This document shows, in pieces, positions 44,570 to 53,960 of a stretch of 64,000 nucleotides of DNA. This stretch comes from Lachnospiraceae bacterium NK4A144 (GTDB taxonomy: Bacteria > Bacillota > Clostridia > Lachnospirales > Lachnospiraceae): NCBI GenBank assembly GCA_000424365.1, contig AUJT01000003.1, positions 186,001 to 250,000 of the forward strand, in the 5' to 3' direction. Every line of letters starts with the position of its first letter. The stretch's first letter is position 1. The notes below the pieces were generated by a model. That model did not search any database. It was not told the DNA's origin and saw nothing but the letters and a program-made list of their open reading frames with translations. The position numbers and the translations under genes are program-made.

Positions 44570-45766
44570 TTATCCCTTTACAACCGCATCAACAAATTCT
44601 TCGAGTCTGGCTGCATCTGAAGGATGAAGCGCACTCTTTATCGTGAGCACATCTTCCAAAACTGTCACATTCTTAAGTTTTGCCAGCTCTTCCTTCATAA
44701 GTTTGCCCGCTGCCGGAGCCCACGTACCGTTTTCTGCCAAAGCAAATGTCCTGTTCTGGACGTTAAGAGCTGCCAGATCATGGAGAAATGCTGCCATAGG
44801 CAGATAAATACCGTTGTTATATGTCGGGCAGAAAAGCACGATCTTCGATGAACGGAATACTTCGGAGATCAAATATGAGGTATGTGTTTTTGATACATCA
44901 TATACCTTTACACTCGTGCCGCTCTTGCCTCGCAGATGAGCAGCTGCAGTCTCAGCCGCACTTTCTGTATGTCCATACAAGCTGCCGTAGATCACGACGA
45001 TTCCATCATCTTCCGGCGTATAGGTACTCCACTTCTGATATTTATCGATGAACCACGAGATATTTTCTCTCCAGACCGGACCATGAAGAGGCGCGATCAT
45101 TCCTATATCGAGTCCTGCTGCCTTTTTTAGAACTGCCTGAACCTGCGGACCATACTTTCCTACGATGTTTGAATAATAGCGGCGGGCTTCGTCCAGATAT
45201 TCTTTCTCAAAATCGTGATCATCAGCAAATATTCCGCCATCCAGTGCTCCGAATGTTCCAAATGCATCTGCCGAGAAAAGAACCTTTGTATGATCATCAT
45301 ATGCCATCAGGACTTCCGGCCAGTGAACCATCGGTGCTGTAACAAAGTGATATGTATGCTTTCCGGATGAAAGCGTATCGCCCTCTTTCACAGTCACCCG
45401 TTCACACTTATCAAGTCCCGAGAAAAACTGATCTAAAAATTTGAATGTCTGTATGCTTCCGACAAGCTTCACATCGGGATAGCGTGTGATCACATCCGCG
45501 ATTTCTGCGCAGTGATCCGGTTCCATGTGGAGTATCACGAGATAGTCCAGTTTCTCACCATCCAGTGCGCCTCCGAGATTTTCAAGAAACTGACCGGCAA
45601 TAGAAGCATCTGCCGTGTCGAAAAGTACATTTTTTTCATCACGGATCAAATAACTGTTGTAGGATACACCATCCGGCAACGGAAACAGATTTTCAAAAAG
45701 CGCAAGTCTCCTGTCGCTTCCGCCAAGCCAATATGTGTCCTCTGTAATCTCTCGTATATTAACCAC
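44570..45766 (-). CDS. flavodiiron protein (FprA, A-type flavoprotein)
   Basis: 398 residues from a GTG start after GGGAGG. A metallo-beta-lactamase-like diiron domain (HMEPDHCAE) is followed by a flavodoxin domain with FMN loop YGSLYGHTESAAE. These proteins reduce oxygen or nitric oxide in anaerobes. It is a single-gene transcript. Confidence 0.95.
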   Translation of the reverse strand: MVNIREITEDTYWLGGSDRRLALFENLFPLPDGVSYNSYLIRDEKNVLFDTADASIAGQFLENLGGALDGEKLDYLVILHMEPDHCAEIADVITRYPDVKLVGSIQTFKFLDQFFSGLDKCERVTVKEGDTLSSGKHTYHFVTAPMVHWPEVLMAYDDHTKVLFSADAFGTFGALDGGIFADDHDFEKEYLDEARRYYSNIVGKYGPQVQAVLKKAAGLDIGMIAPLHGPVWRENISWFIDKYQKWSTYTPEDDGIVVIYGSLYGHTESAAETAAAHLRGKSGTSVKVYDVSKTHTSYLISEVFRSSKIVLFCPTYNNGIYLPMAAFLHDLAALNVQNRTFALAENGTWAPAAGKLMKEELAKLKNVTVLEDVLTIKSALHPSDAARLEEFVDAVVKG

Positions 45767-45814
45767 AGCTGTACCTCCCTCTATTCAACTTTTTGTACGC
45801 GCACAATCTCTTTA

Positions 45815-45987
45815 TTTTTGACCCTGTCAGATGACACGAATTGCTCCGCTTCTTACGAAGCCTTCGCAATTCTTTAACACTCGCATTTCGCGTAACTACG
45901 CTCCATGCTCGTGTTTTGCGGGTCCCAAATAAAAAAATCTTTTTGTGCAGGCACAATCGATTTTTTTACTTTTGACCCTGTCATCAT
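45815..45987 (+). repeat. dispersed structured repeat family B, copy B1
   Basis: Left and right ends both carry TTTTGACCCTGTCA. Inside are a nested hairpin (GAATTGC 45838-45844 with GCAATTC 45866-45872, enclosing GCTTC/GAAGC around TTAC), a second hairpin built on AACAC.../...GTGTT with GCGT/ACGC inside, and the palindrome TTGTGC-AG-GCACAA. It is a direct repeat of 58761-58943. Confidence 0.82.
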
Positions 45988-46127
45988 AGTACCATATTCA
46001 GGATAAATTATAGTATTTTTATTCAAACACTATGCTAATTTTGTTTCGGTTTTTTGCATTTTTTTGTACAGACCTCTTGTTTTAAATGAATATGTGTTCG
46101 ATTTTTGTATTCAAATGCTGCGTCTCA
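45988..46127. other. T-rich spacer
   Basis: Between repeat B1 and the TerB promoter; very T-rich, with no frame supported. Confidence 0.4.
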
Positions 46128-46136
46128 TGCTACAAT
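46128..46136 (+). promoter_or_regulatory. extended -10 promoter of the TerB/BrxD operon
   Basis: TGCTACAAT, 25 bases before the ATG at 46161. The -35 is weak. Confidence 0.5.
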
Positions 46137-46160
46137 AATCATTTGAAAGGCGGAACATCT

Positions 46161-47870
46161 ATGGTTAATGAGCACTCATCCAACAATTTCACAGATATCA
46201 GGATCGTCAGAGGTTATCAGGATGAGTCTCTGCCTGTTAGAAAGGATCCCCCTGCCCGTGAGAAAGTCTCTCTGCCCGAAAAACTCCGGCAAATGAAAGC
46301 TATCTCAAAAGAAGTGCATACTTTTCCTAAACCCGAAAGCTGGTACTTTTATAAACAGGCTCAGTTTGCTGCCGATTACACAGATGACTTCGAGTATAAC
46401 GGTATGTTCCGGCGATATTTCCCAACATACAGGGACATGAAAGACGAAGAACTTCGCGGATATTTTTCATTCAGGACACGATTTCGAGAGGGACGATATG
46501 ACGCAGAACCGCAGTTATCCTTTGTATATGTATATATTTATGAAATCCTGAACGGTATCGGTGTCACCCCGGAATCCGGCTTTGAGATCTTAAAAACGAT
46601 AGATACATTATATGGTTCTAAAGATGCTACTCTGCGCGATTATCTCCGCCGATGGATACGAGATTATATTATTTATTACAATCTTGATCATTCTTATGCA
46701 GCCGAATATTTCAGTGTGGATATGGACTCTGCCGTATCTATCCTTATGCAGGCCTTTTCCGATGCTGAAAATAAGTTTCTAGTTCTCATTGGCGAAAAAG
46801 AAGAAAGAGATGCAGCTGAGACAGATTCAGCTCCGGACCCGATAAACGATGATGACATGTTTCAGGCTGTTTGCACCATGTCATCCTATGCGATAGAAAA
46901 GTCACCTTTATACAAAAAGGATCCTGAACTTGTAAAATCTGCCATAGTCGAAATGCTTAAGGAATTATCAGGTGTTGCCAAACGGCTCAATCGTGATTCG
47001 CTATTTGAATACTGCTTTGGGCGTCGAGGTGTTTTTCCTGTTAGTCTCTTTAAGAATGCAGTATTCTACGACCATCTGAAACACGAGGATCATCTCTACG
47101 AAATAAGTCCTCTGTGCCTTTACCGATGTGTAAACGGACGATGGTCTCGCGAAGCCTACAGCCACTCCTCCGAAAAAAGCAAAACGCTCGGTGATATCTG
47201 TCATGAGACAGACCGCTTACTCCGTGAAAAAACAAATTTTGGACATAGCATCAAGCGGCGCCTTATGAGCGATGCATTTTCTGAAGAGATCAGCTGGGTA
47301 ATAGATAAGCTTTTACTTGAGCGAGAAAGAGCCGCACGTCCGCGTGTAGAGATCGATCTCTCAGTACTTGATTCCATCCGTTTAGATGCTGCGAAGACAA
47401 GGGATTCTCTGCTGGTTCCGGAGGATGCGGAAACGCATACTGATATATTGTCTGATGGAAGTTTTCACCCCGGAAGGTTACATAACTCAGAAGAACTTGA
47501 TTTCTCTGTTTCTGATTCAATAACAAAGAATTCAATTAATAATGATAGTTCTGTAAATCCTGGTGATTTAGATAACGCAGAGAATAGTTTACATAACTCA
47601 ACGCAAGATTTACATAATCCAATAAACTCACCTTCTCATGATCTTCCGTTAACCGACGATGAATTTTTTGTACTTAATTCTCTTCTGCGCGGTTTACCAT
47701 GGAAGGAGTATGCAACTGAACATCATCTGATGATAAGCATGCTTTGCGATGATATAAATGAAAAAATGATGGATATCATCGGTGATACCATAATCGAATT
47801 TGACGGAGACAAACCGGAGCTTATCGAAGACTATATCCCGGAATTACAGGAACTTCTGCCTGAAAACTGA
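46161..47870 (+). CDS. TerB_N/TerB_C-domain protein
   Basis: 569 residues from the ATG at 46161, behind AAAGGCGG; the frame to 46086 lacks a site. The N-terminal TerB_N domain (about residues 50-200) is recognised by FEYNGMFRRYFPTYRDM, LRGYFSFRTRFREG and the Trp/Tyr-rich helices. A low-complexity Asn/Ser/His linker with repeated HNS/HNP units follows (about 430-500). The C-terminus matches TerB_C (DDINEKMMDIIGDTIIEFDG). TerB-type proteins are linked with membrane-stress and phage-related modules, with ATPases and helicases as frequent neighbours. It is 65 bp before the BrxD-like gene. Confidence 0.8.
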   Translation: MVNEHSSNNFTDIRIVRGYQDESLPVRKDPPAREKVSLPEKLRQMKAISKEVHTFPKPESWYFYKQAQFAADYTDDFEYNGMFRRYFPTYRDMKDEELRGYFSFRTRFREGRYDAEPQLSFVYVYIYEILNGIGVTPESGFEILKTIDTLYGSKDATLRDYLRRWIRDYIIYYNLDHSYAAEYFSVDMDSAVSILMQAFSDAENKFLVLIGEKEERDAAETDSAPDPINDDDMFQAVCTMSSYAIEKSPLYKKDPELVKSAIVEMLKELSGVAKRLNRDSLFEYCFGRRGVFPVSLFKNAVFYDHLKHEDHLYEISPLCLYRCVNGRWSREAYSHSSEKSKTLGDICHETDRLLREKTNFGHSIKRRLMSDAFSEEISWVIDKLLLERERAARPRVEIDLSVLDSIRLDAAKTRDSLLVPEDAETHTDILSDGSFHPGRLHNSEELDFSVSDSITKNSINNDSSVNPGDLDNAENSLHNSTQDLHNPINSPSHDLPLTDDEFFVLNSLLRGLPWKEYATEHHLMISMLCDDINEKMMDIIGDTIIEFDGDKPELIEDYIPELQELLPEN

Positions 47871-47935
47871 TTTCAATCGCAGAATGATTTACATAATTTT
47901 TTGTTTTATCTCGTGTTTTTGGAGGTTTTTATAAC

Positions 47936-49276
47936 ATGGAAATCAGAAAAAAAGTACCGAAAAGAATCGCCGGTACTCTTATAAATTCATTAAAGGGCGG
48001 TGTTGTTCCCCGCATAGGTCTTCCCTATGTTACGGTCGGAAGAACTGCGGAAATACAGGCCCTTTTGCATGATGTGGATGTGATAAGCGACGGCGGAGCA
48101 TCCTTTCGATTCATAGCAGGACGTTACGGAAGCGGAAAGAGCTTTCTCCTGCAGACCATTAGAAATTATGTGATGGACAGAGGCTTTGTTGTGGTAGATG
48201 CAGACCTCTCTCCTGAGCGAAGACTTCAAGGCACACGTGGTCAGGGACTCGCTACCTATCGTGAACTCCTTAGAAATATGTCTACAAAGACACGCCCGGA
48301 AGGCGGCGCGCTTACTCTTATCCTCGACCGATGGATCAGCGCCGTACAGGCTGAAACTCTTCAGGAAAACGATATGACACCGGATGATCCCGCACTTTCT
48401 TCTGCCGTAGAAAAGAAGATCATGCAGGTCATCTACTCCATGAACGAACTGGTTCACGGTTTCGACTTTGCCCGTCTCCTCACCATGTATTATCAATCCT
48501 ATGTAACGGGTGACGAAGAGACAAAAGGAAAGGTCATCAAGTGGTTTCGCGGAGAATATAATACAAAAACAGAAGCCAGACAGGATCTTGGTGTAACCAT
48601 TATCATCACCGACGATGACTGGTATGAATACTTAAAGCTCTTTGCCTGGTTTCTAAAAAAAGCTGGTTACAGCGGAATGATGATAATGATCGATGAACTG
48701 GTAAATATCTACAAGATACCAAACTCGATCACCCGCCAGTACAACTATGAAAAGATACTTACTATGTACAATGATACATTACAGGGAAAGGCACAGTATC
48801 TCGGCATTATCATGTGCGGAACTCCACAATGTATCGAAGACAGGAGACGCGGTGTTTACAGCTATGAAGCTCTCCGTTCCCGTTTGCAGGAAGGGAAATT
48901 TTCGGTTGAAGGCGCGCGAGATATGCTTGCTCCTGTAATCCGTTTAGAACCGCTCACTGCGGAAGAAATGCTGGTTCTTGTCGGAAAACTCGCTGATATC
49001 CATGCAGATCTCTACGGCTATGAAAACTATATTTCCGACGAATCACTCGCTGACTTCATAAAGATAGAATTCGGGCGTATCGGTGCCGACTCAAAGATCA
49101 CCCCGAGAGAAGTCATCCGTGACTTTATAGAACTCCTCGATATCCTCTATCAGCATCCTGATCAGAGTATTGAAATTATCCTTTCATCCGACGAATTCAG
49201 CTATGCCAAAAGCCTCGAACCTGGCGACGGACCTCTAAGTACCACTTCCGATCAATATGCAGAATTTACTATCTGA
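47936..49276 (+). CDS. BrxD-like ATP-binding protein (DUF2791)
   Basis: 446 residues, ATG behind GGAGG. P-loop GRYGSGKSF (about 62-70), Walker B MIMIDELVNIYK and sensor-like segments GIIMCGTPQC and PREVIRDFIELLD. It matches the ATPase called BrxD in type 2 BREX. No pglW, pglX, pglY or pglZ gene is present in the window, so it is not a full BREX locus. Its expected partners here are the TerB protein and the Lhr-like helicase at 55531. Confidence 0.85.
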   Translation: MEIRKKVPKRIAGTLINSLKGGVVPRIGLPYVTVGRTAEIQALLHDVDVISDGGASFRFIAGRYGSGKSFLLQTIRNYVMDRGFVVVDADLSPERRLQGTRGQGLATYRELLRNMSTKTRPEGGALTLILDRWISAVQAETLQENDMTPDDPALSSAVEKKIMQVIYSMNELVHGFDFARLLTMYYQSYVTGDEETKGKVIKWFRGEYNTKTEARQDLGVTIIITDDDWYEYLKLFAWFLKKAGYSGMMIMIDELVNIYKIPNSITRQYNYEKILTMYNDTLQGKAQYLGIIMCGTPQCIEDRRRGVYSYEALRSRLQEGKFSVEGARDMLAPVIRLEPLTAEEMLVLVGKLADIHADLYGYENYISDESLADFIKIEFGRIGADSKITPREVIRDFIELLDILYQHPDQSIEIILSSDEFSYAKSLEPGDGPLSTTSDQYAEFTI

Positions 49277-49301
49277 CACCGTTTATAACAAGAATACAAC
49301 A

Positions 49302-49341
49302 AAGGACTTTGATATATTGTATGTACCAAAGTCCTTGTTTT
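49302..49341. terminator. bidirectional terminator
   Basis: AAGGACTTTG (49302-49311) pairs with CAAAGTCCTT (49327-49336), then GTTTT. It separates convergent brxD-like and Nif3-like genes. Confidence 0.8.
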
Positions 49342-49343
49342 GA

Positions 49344-50201
49344 TCAACTATATGAATATATCTCTTCTACCCTCACATAATGCACCGGGATTTCCTCCGG
49401 GACGAGTTCGCGGATCCATTCTGCCGCGTACTCCATTCCCGGCTCCTCAAGACTGAAATGACCTACATTAAAGCAGGCTTTACTCCTGCCAAGCCTTGCA
49501 GCGTCCCTGATATATGACAGGAGATTCCACTCGATTATCTCTCCCGGAATGACTGCGTCATAACCACCATGCTCCAGTTCTTTAATGATAGATGTCGCAT
49601 AGTCGTGATAATTACCGTTTTCATCCTCACCTTCAGCTCCAAAGATCCCCGGACAGAGATGAGCAATTATCGCAACCTTACGCAGCTTGTCCTCAGGATT
49701 ACCGATAAATCTGAGACCGTTAAGCTTAAACTTATCAGTAAGAAAACTTCCCATCTCCCCAACCGTCATCTCCGGTATCTCAAAGGGGAAAAACATAGGG
49801 ATTTCCACGTTATCTATCATATAATCTTCCCATCCAAGCCGCTTGATCACTCCGGTAAAAATACTGTCAGGCACATGCGCATGCATATGGTCATGATCGC
49901 GCCATATGGTGACACCGTATTTTTCAATGAGCTTCTTCTTTTCGTTCACTGTCTCATTTTCAAAGTCCGTATGCCAGTCCGTATAGTCCGGTGTCATATA
50001 AAAAGTCGGTTCATGAACAATTAGAAGATTTGCTCCGAGCTCTGCCGTCTTCTCGATCGCGTCAATAGTCGGCACGATCGCAGTAACAATTCCTGTACAC
50101 TCATCTGACGGATCCCCCGCCTTAAAACCGTCACATGTCACGCTCTCATCGATTTTCGGATGATAAGCCTTTATCTTATCTATAATTTCCTGATGTGTCA
50201 T
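49344..50201 (-). CDS. Nif3-like dinuclear metal protein
   Basis: 285 residues of the Nif3/DUF34 fold: LIVHEPTFY and HDHMHAHVPDSIF carry metal-binding His/Glu, and FNVGHFSLEE lies near the C-terminus. The biochemical role of the family is unsettled. It is the last gene of the esterase operon, 10 bp after the neighbouring hydrolase, an unusual context. Confidence 0.8.
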   Translation of the reverse strand: MTHQEIIDKIKAYHPKIDESVTCDGFKAGDPSDECTGIVTAIVPTIDAIEKTAELGANLLIVHEPTFYMTPDYTDWHTDFENETVNEKKKLIEKYGVTIWRDHDHMHAHVPDSIFTGVIKRLGWEDYMIDNVEIPMFFPFEIPEMTVGEMGSFLTDKFKLNGLRFIGNPEDKLRKVAIIAHLCPGIFGAEGEDENGNYHDYATSIIKELEHGGYDAVIPGEIIEWNLLSYIRDAARLGRSKACFNVGHFSLEEPGMEYAAEWIRELVPEEIPVHYVRVEEIYSYS

Positions 50202-50211
50202 TTATAAAACC

Positions 50212-51021
50212 TCAAAACCCCAATACCAGTCTGTCCTTCGTATTCTCCTCTATTCCTGCGAGGAAAGAAAATGCATTGTCCGTCATCCTTTCCCAAACAT
50301 CAAATTCATGATTGCCTGTTGTTTCGACAAAAACATGAGGTATCTCATTTTCCAAAAGCACGCTGTCAAATCTCTTTACTGCATCAAATACCAGTCCGTC
50401 ACCATTTCCGCAGGTTATAAAAACCTCAGGCATGTTTTCATCTGCCTTATGTCTTGGATATTCACTGAAAAGGTCCTTCTCACTTCCGATATACTCTTCA
50501 TCAGATCCAAAATAGCTCTTATAAACCTCCGGTCTGAAACCTATCTCCGGAAAACTGCACAGAAGATGCTTCGGATCTACAGCAGGAGAAAATGCCGCGA
50601 TCTTAGAAAAGACATCTCTGTACTTCAGACCGTTATAAAGCGCACCATAACCTCCCATGGAGATTCCGGCTATATATGTATCTTCCCTGTTTTTTGACAA
50701 AGGAAGTATCTTTCTTGTTTCTTCAATAAGTTCTTTACCGATAAAAGCAGAAAAATTTTCATTTCTCTCCGGGTGATCTATATAAAACGAATTGCAGCCA
50801 TCAACGAGGATGATCGCCATTCCCTTTAATTCACACTGCTTTCTGAGATTCATATAAGTCAGTATCCCGGCTGCATCAAGGCTGTATCCCGGCAGGAAGT
50901 AGCAGGTCCTGAAAGGAGCCTCCCACTGTACTCCGCTGACACCATCAGTCGGCAGAAATGCCTTTATCTCAACATTTCTAAATAATGACTTAGACGAAAA
51001 TTCCATTGTTAAATATGCCAT
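50212..51021 (-). CDS. alpha/beta-hydrolase esterase (CE1/esterase D-like)
   Basis: 269 residues, nucleophile GISMGGYGAL, and a late Asp and His (GNHEFDVWE). No signal peptide, so it acts in the cytoplasm. It is probably an acetyl or similar esterase acting on imported oligosaccharides. It is 7 bp after the AraC regulator gene. Confidence 0.85.
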   Translation of the reverse strand: MAYLTMEFSSKSLFRNVEIKAFLPTDGVSGVQWEAPFRTCYFLPGYSLDAAGILTYMNLRKQCELKGMAIILVDGCNSFYIDHPERNENFSAFIGKELIEETRKILPLSKNREDTYIAGISMGGYGALYNGLKYRDVFSKIAAFSPAVDPKHLLCSFPEIGFRPEVYKSYFGSDEEYIGSEKDLFSEYPRHKADENMPEVFITCGNGDGLVFDAVKRFDSVLLENEIPHVFVETTGNHEFDVWERMTDNAFSFLAGIEENTKDRLVLGF

Positions 51022-51028
51022 AATAAAC

Positions 51029-51979
51029 CTACTTCATTCCGTTTTTCACCCATACCGAAGGTGTACATCCAAAAGCTCTGTGGAAAGCATTTATAAATGA
51101 TTTCACGTTTGAAAAACCATTCTTCATCGCGCAGTCGAGAAGCTTTTCATCCGGATTTTTCCGAAGCATCTCCACGCTATGAGACAGCCGGATATTTTGC
51201 AGGTAGTCATGGAAGTTGCTGCCTACATGGTCCCTAAAAGATCTGGATAAGTGTGCTGAGGAATAATTGAACACCTCCGCAACCTGCGACAACGTGATAT
51301 TTTCCGAATAGTGCTCTTCTATGTAATTAAGCACATCCTTTACCGCTGCCTCAGACTTTCCCCTTTTTGCCGCATTCTTTTCCTCAGAAATACAGCTAAC
51401 GTTTATGATCTGTAAAAACCTGAATAACAGCTCCATTTTTTTAAGCTTTATGGCTGTACTGCTGTTGTCACCCCAAAACGCAAGATCTTCCGGTGTAGAA
51501 TCTGCATTGTGTTCCAGATTCCACTTCACATGTTTCGCGCTTTTATCTGTTCCGCTCTTTGAACCGCTGCTCAGATTTTTGTTCTTCTCCAGCTCTCCGA
51601 ATTCAAGCATGAGTTCTCTGACTCTCTCATAGTCCGCGCTGCCTTTTTTGGGTGCTTCCAGCCAGACATCCTTCCCAAGCCAGTTATCAAGGAAACTCTT
51701 TGATATCTGAACTGTCACGCCCTTAAAAATATCCGTTTTTTTATAAAAATGATCCGAATGGATGACTGTTGAATTGATCACATTCCACTCGTCAGCCACT
51801 TTTATGACCTGCTTCCCATCAACATAGCTCATAACCCTTCCATCTGTAACAAGGTTAAACTCTATGTTTCTGTGCCAATGAAGGGGAGTGTAGATATTTT
51901 CTCCTTCAAAATCATGTACATAAATCTTGATCGGCACCTGGTTGTTTTCAAACTTCTCAACCTGATATAACGCTGTCAT
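51029..51979 (-). CDS. AraC-family transcriptional regulator with cupin-like sensor
   Basis: 316 residues. The N-terminal cupin (PLHWHRNIEFNLVTDG) would bind a sugar. The C-terminal double helix-turn-helix (ITLSQVAEVFNYSSAHLSRSF, LLDCAMKNGFSNVKSFINAF) binds DNA. It is placed inside the esterase operon and probably regulates it. Confidence 0.92.
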   Translation of the reverse strand: MTALYQVEKFENNQVPIKIYVHDFEGENIYTPLHWHRNIEFNLVTDGRVMSYVDGKQVIKVADEWNVINSTVIHSDHFYKKTDIFKGVTVQISKSFLDNWLGKDVWLEAPKKGSADYERVRELMLEFGELEKNKNLSSGSKSGTDKSAKHVKWNLEHNADSTPEDLAFWGDNSSTAIKLKKMELLFRFLQIINVSCISEEKNAAKRGKSEAAVKDVLNYIEEHYSENITLSQVAEVFNYSSAHLSRSFRDHVGSNFHDYLQNIRLSHSVEMLRKNPDEKLLDCAMKNGFSNVKSFINAFHRAFGCTPSVWVKNGMK

Positions 51980-52010
51980 AAATACTTTCCAATCTACTTA
52001 ATTCATTCCA

Positions 52011-53117
52011 TTATCTAAAGATAAGCTGTGCAAAGTCCCTGATACACTTACGCCATGTATTCCAGTCGTGAGTACCTTTATAAATCTTTCGCACTTCACT
52101 TATGCCGCTTTTTTCGACGATCTCGTTATCTTTCTCAAAATATTCGAGGAAGGGATCCTCATCCCCGATCGCTCTGAAAAATACCTGAAATACATCCTTG
52201 TCCTGTAATTCTTCAAGGAACCTGAGATGACTATCGTCACTCGGAGCCCGATCTACCATATCAAGCTCAGATCCCTGTATCCAATCATGCAGAAATCCGC
52301 TGAAAATACCCAATGACGAAAAGAGTTCCGAATGTGTAAAACCGCTTATAGATGTCTGAAGTGATCCCATTGACAGACCTGCGAGAGCTCTCATCTCGCG
52401 AGATCCGCCAACTCTGTAGCGGGACTCAACAAACGGTATCACATCATTTAATAAAAATTCATCAAATTCCCGGAAATCCACCAGTCTTCTACCGTCACGA
52501 CGTACCTGCACCATTCCGCAATTCATTACAACCGCAAAAGGCTTACATTTCTTTTCTGCAATGAGGTTATCAAGGATCACAGGAAGCTTACCTGTAGTGC
52601 ACCATCCAATCTCATTTTCTCCATGTCCATGCTGGAGATAGAGAACAGGATACTGTGTGTCGCTGCTGTCATATCCATACGGAGTATAAACAAGGCATCT
52701 CTCCCACTCATCTGTGACTGATGAATGGAAATACTCAATGGCTACACGTCCCTGAGGAACATCCTGCCTGGTATAAAACTCTTCATCCTCATCAGGCAGT
52801 TCAATATAGTTGCACGGTCTTGAATATCCGTATCCGATTGGCAGATACGGTGACAGAAGTTCAACTCCATCAATCTTTAGAAGTATGTAATTTACACCAC
52901 TCTGAAAGGGCAGCTCCGCCTGCCACACGCCTTTGTCATCCCTAACGCATTCAATTTCCTGATCCGCATATGTGAAAGATACGCTCTTTGCCTCAGACGC
53001 ATGGAAATTCAAACACCATTTCCCGTTAAGCCTTACCACTACTTCCGGCATCCCCTGAGGTAAAAGTACCGGATCATTTGATAGAAACTGCTCTGTATTT
53101 AATTCCTTATGATCCAT
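52011..53117 (-). CDS. CE1-like esterase with N-terminal beta-sandwich
   Basis: 368 residues. An N-terminal CBM48-like module (to about residue 120) precedes the alpha/beta-hydrolase domain with nucleophile GLSMGSLQT and a late His in GTHDWNTW. This layout is known from intracellular feruloyl or acetyl xylan-type esterases. No signal peptide. It is 6 bp from the next esterase gene. Confidence 0.87.
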   Translation of the reverse strand: MDHKELNTEQFLSNDPVLLPQGMPEVVVRLNGKWCLNFHASEAKSVSFTYADQEIECVRDDKGVWQAELPFQSGVNYILLKIDGVELLSPYLPIGYGYSRPCNYIELPDEDEEFYTRQDVPQGRVAIEYFHSSVTDEWERCLVYTPYGYDSSDTQYPVLYLQHGHGENEIGWCTTGKLPVILDNLIAEKKCKPFAVVMNCGMVQVRRDGRRLVDFREFDEFLLNDVIPFVESRYRVGGSREMRALAGLSMGSLQTSISGFTHSELFSSLGIFSGFLHDWIQGSELDMVDRAPSDDSHLRFLEELQDKDVFQVFFRAIGDEDPFLEYFEKDNEIVEKSGISEVRKIYKGTHDWNTWRKCIRDFAQLIFR

Positions 53118-53123
53118 CTCGTC

Positions 53124-53933
53124 TTACCTCTGTCCGATCTTTTCAAGAATGTAATCCACGCCGTTAAAAATATACTTATTCCAGAAATTCCAGTCATGTA
53201 TTCCCGGACCTTCTTCGTACTTGAAATCCGCTTTTTCCTCTGTAAGGAACTTACGCATGATCTGATTTTCGTTATAAAGGAAATCCTCTGTTCCGATCGC
53301 CATATATATTTCCGGGATCTTTCTCCCTTCTGCTGCAAGTTTCTTATATAGAACTTCCGGGTTCTTATCTGACTCCGGCAAAGTCTCCAGATCTCCAAAT
53401 ACCTCGCGGTAATACTCGTAATTTGCAATGTCGTCGCTGTCTCCAGGCTTCATTTTTGAGATCGTATGTATTATGAGTGCAGAAGATAGTGCAACTACTC
53501 CTCCAAATGTTTCCGGATAAGCCAAAGCAGTATGAAGAGCGCCAAATCCACCCATGGAAAGTCCACCGATCAACGTGTCCTCTCGTCTGTCAGATAATCC
53601 AAAGACTTTTCTAGTATACTCAACGATTTCCTTGCCTGTATAAGTCTCATACTGACAACCGGTAGCTTTTCTATTGAGATAAAAGTTATTTCCTGCTGCT
53701 ATCATGATAACAGCAAGATTGTATTTAAGTGCCAGATCCTCTGCTGCTCCGTTATATTCCCAATCGCTATGATTTCCTGTAACACCATGAAGGAGATATA
53801 AAGTCTTCATAGGTCTTGAGAAATGTGGATTTCCTGCCGTAAGAACTTCCGGATAATCATTCGGGATAACGTATGTAAACTCAACCTGTCCATACTGACA
53901 AACCGAATAGAAACGCATTGTACCTGTTGCCAT
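53124..53933 (-). CDS. CE1-like esterase
   Basis: 269 residues with nucleophile GLSMGGFGALH and catalytic His near GIHDWNFW. No secretion signal. It is paired with the larger esterase and follows the sugar symporter gene by 27 bp. Confidence 0.87.
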   Translation of the reverse strand: MATGTMRFYSVCQYGQVEFTYVIPNDYPEVLTAGNPHFSRPMKTLYLLHGVTGNHSDWEYNGAAEDLALKYNLAVIMIAAGNNFYLNRKATGCQYETYTGKEIVEYTRKVFGLSDRREDTLIGGLSMGGFGALHTALAYPETFGGVVALSSALIIHTISKMKPGDSDDIANYEYYREVFGDLETLPESDKNPEVLYKKLAAEGRKIPEIYMAIGTEDFLYNENQIMRKFLTEEKADFKYEEGPGIHDWNFWNKYIFNGVDYILEKIGQR

Positions 53934-53960
53934 TTTTGCCTCCTATAAAAAACGAATTAT

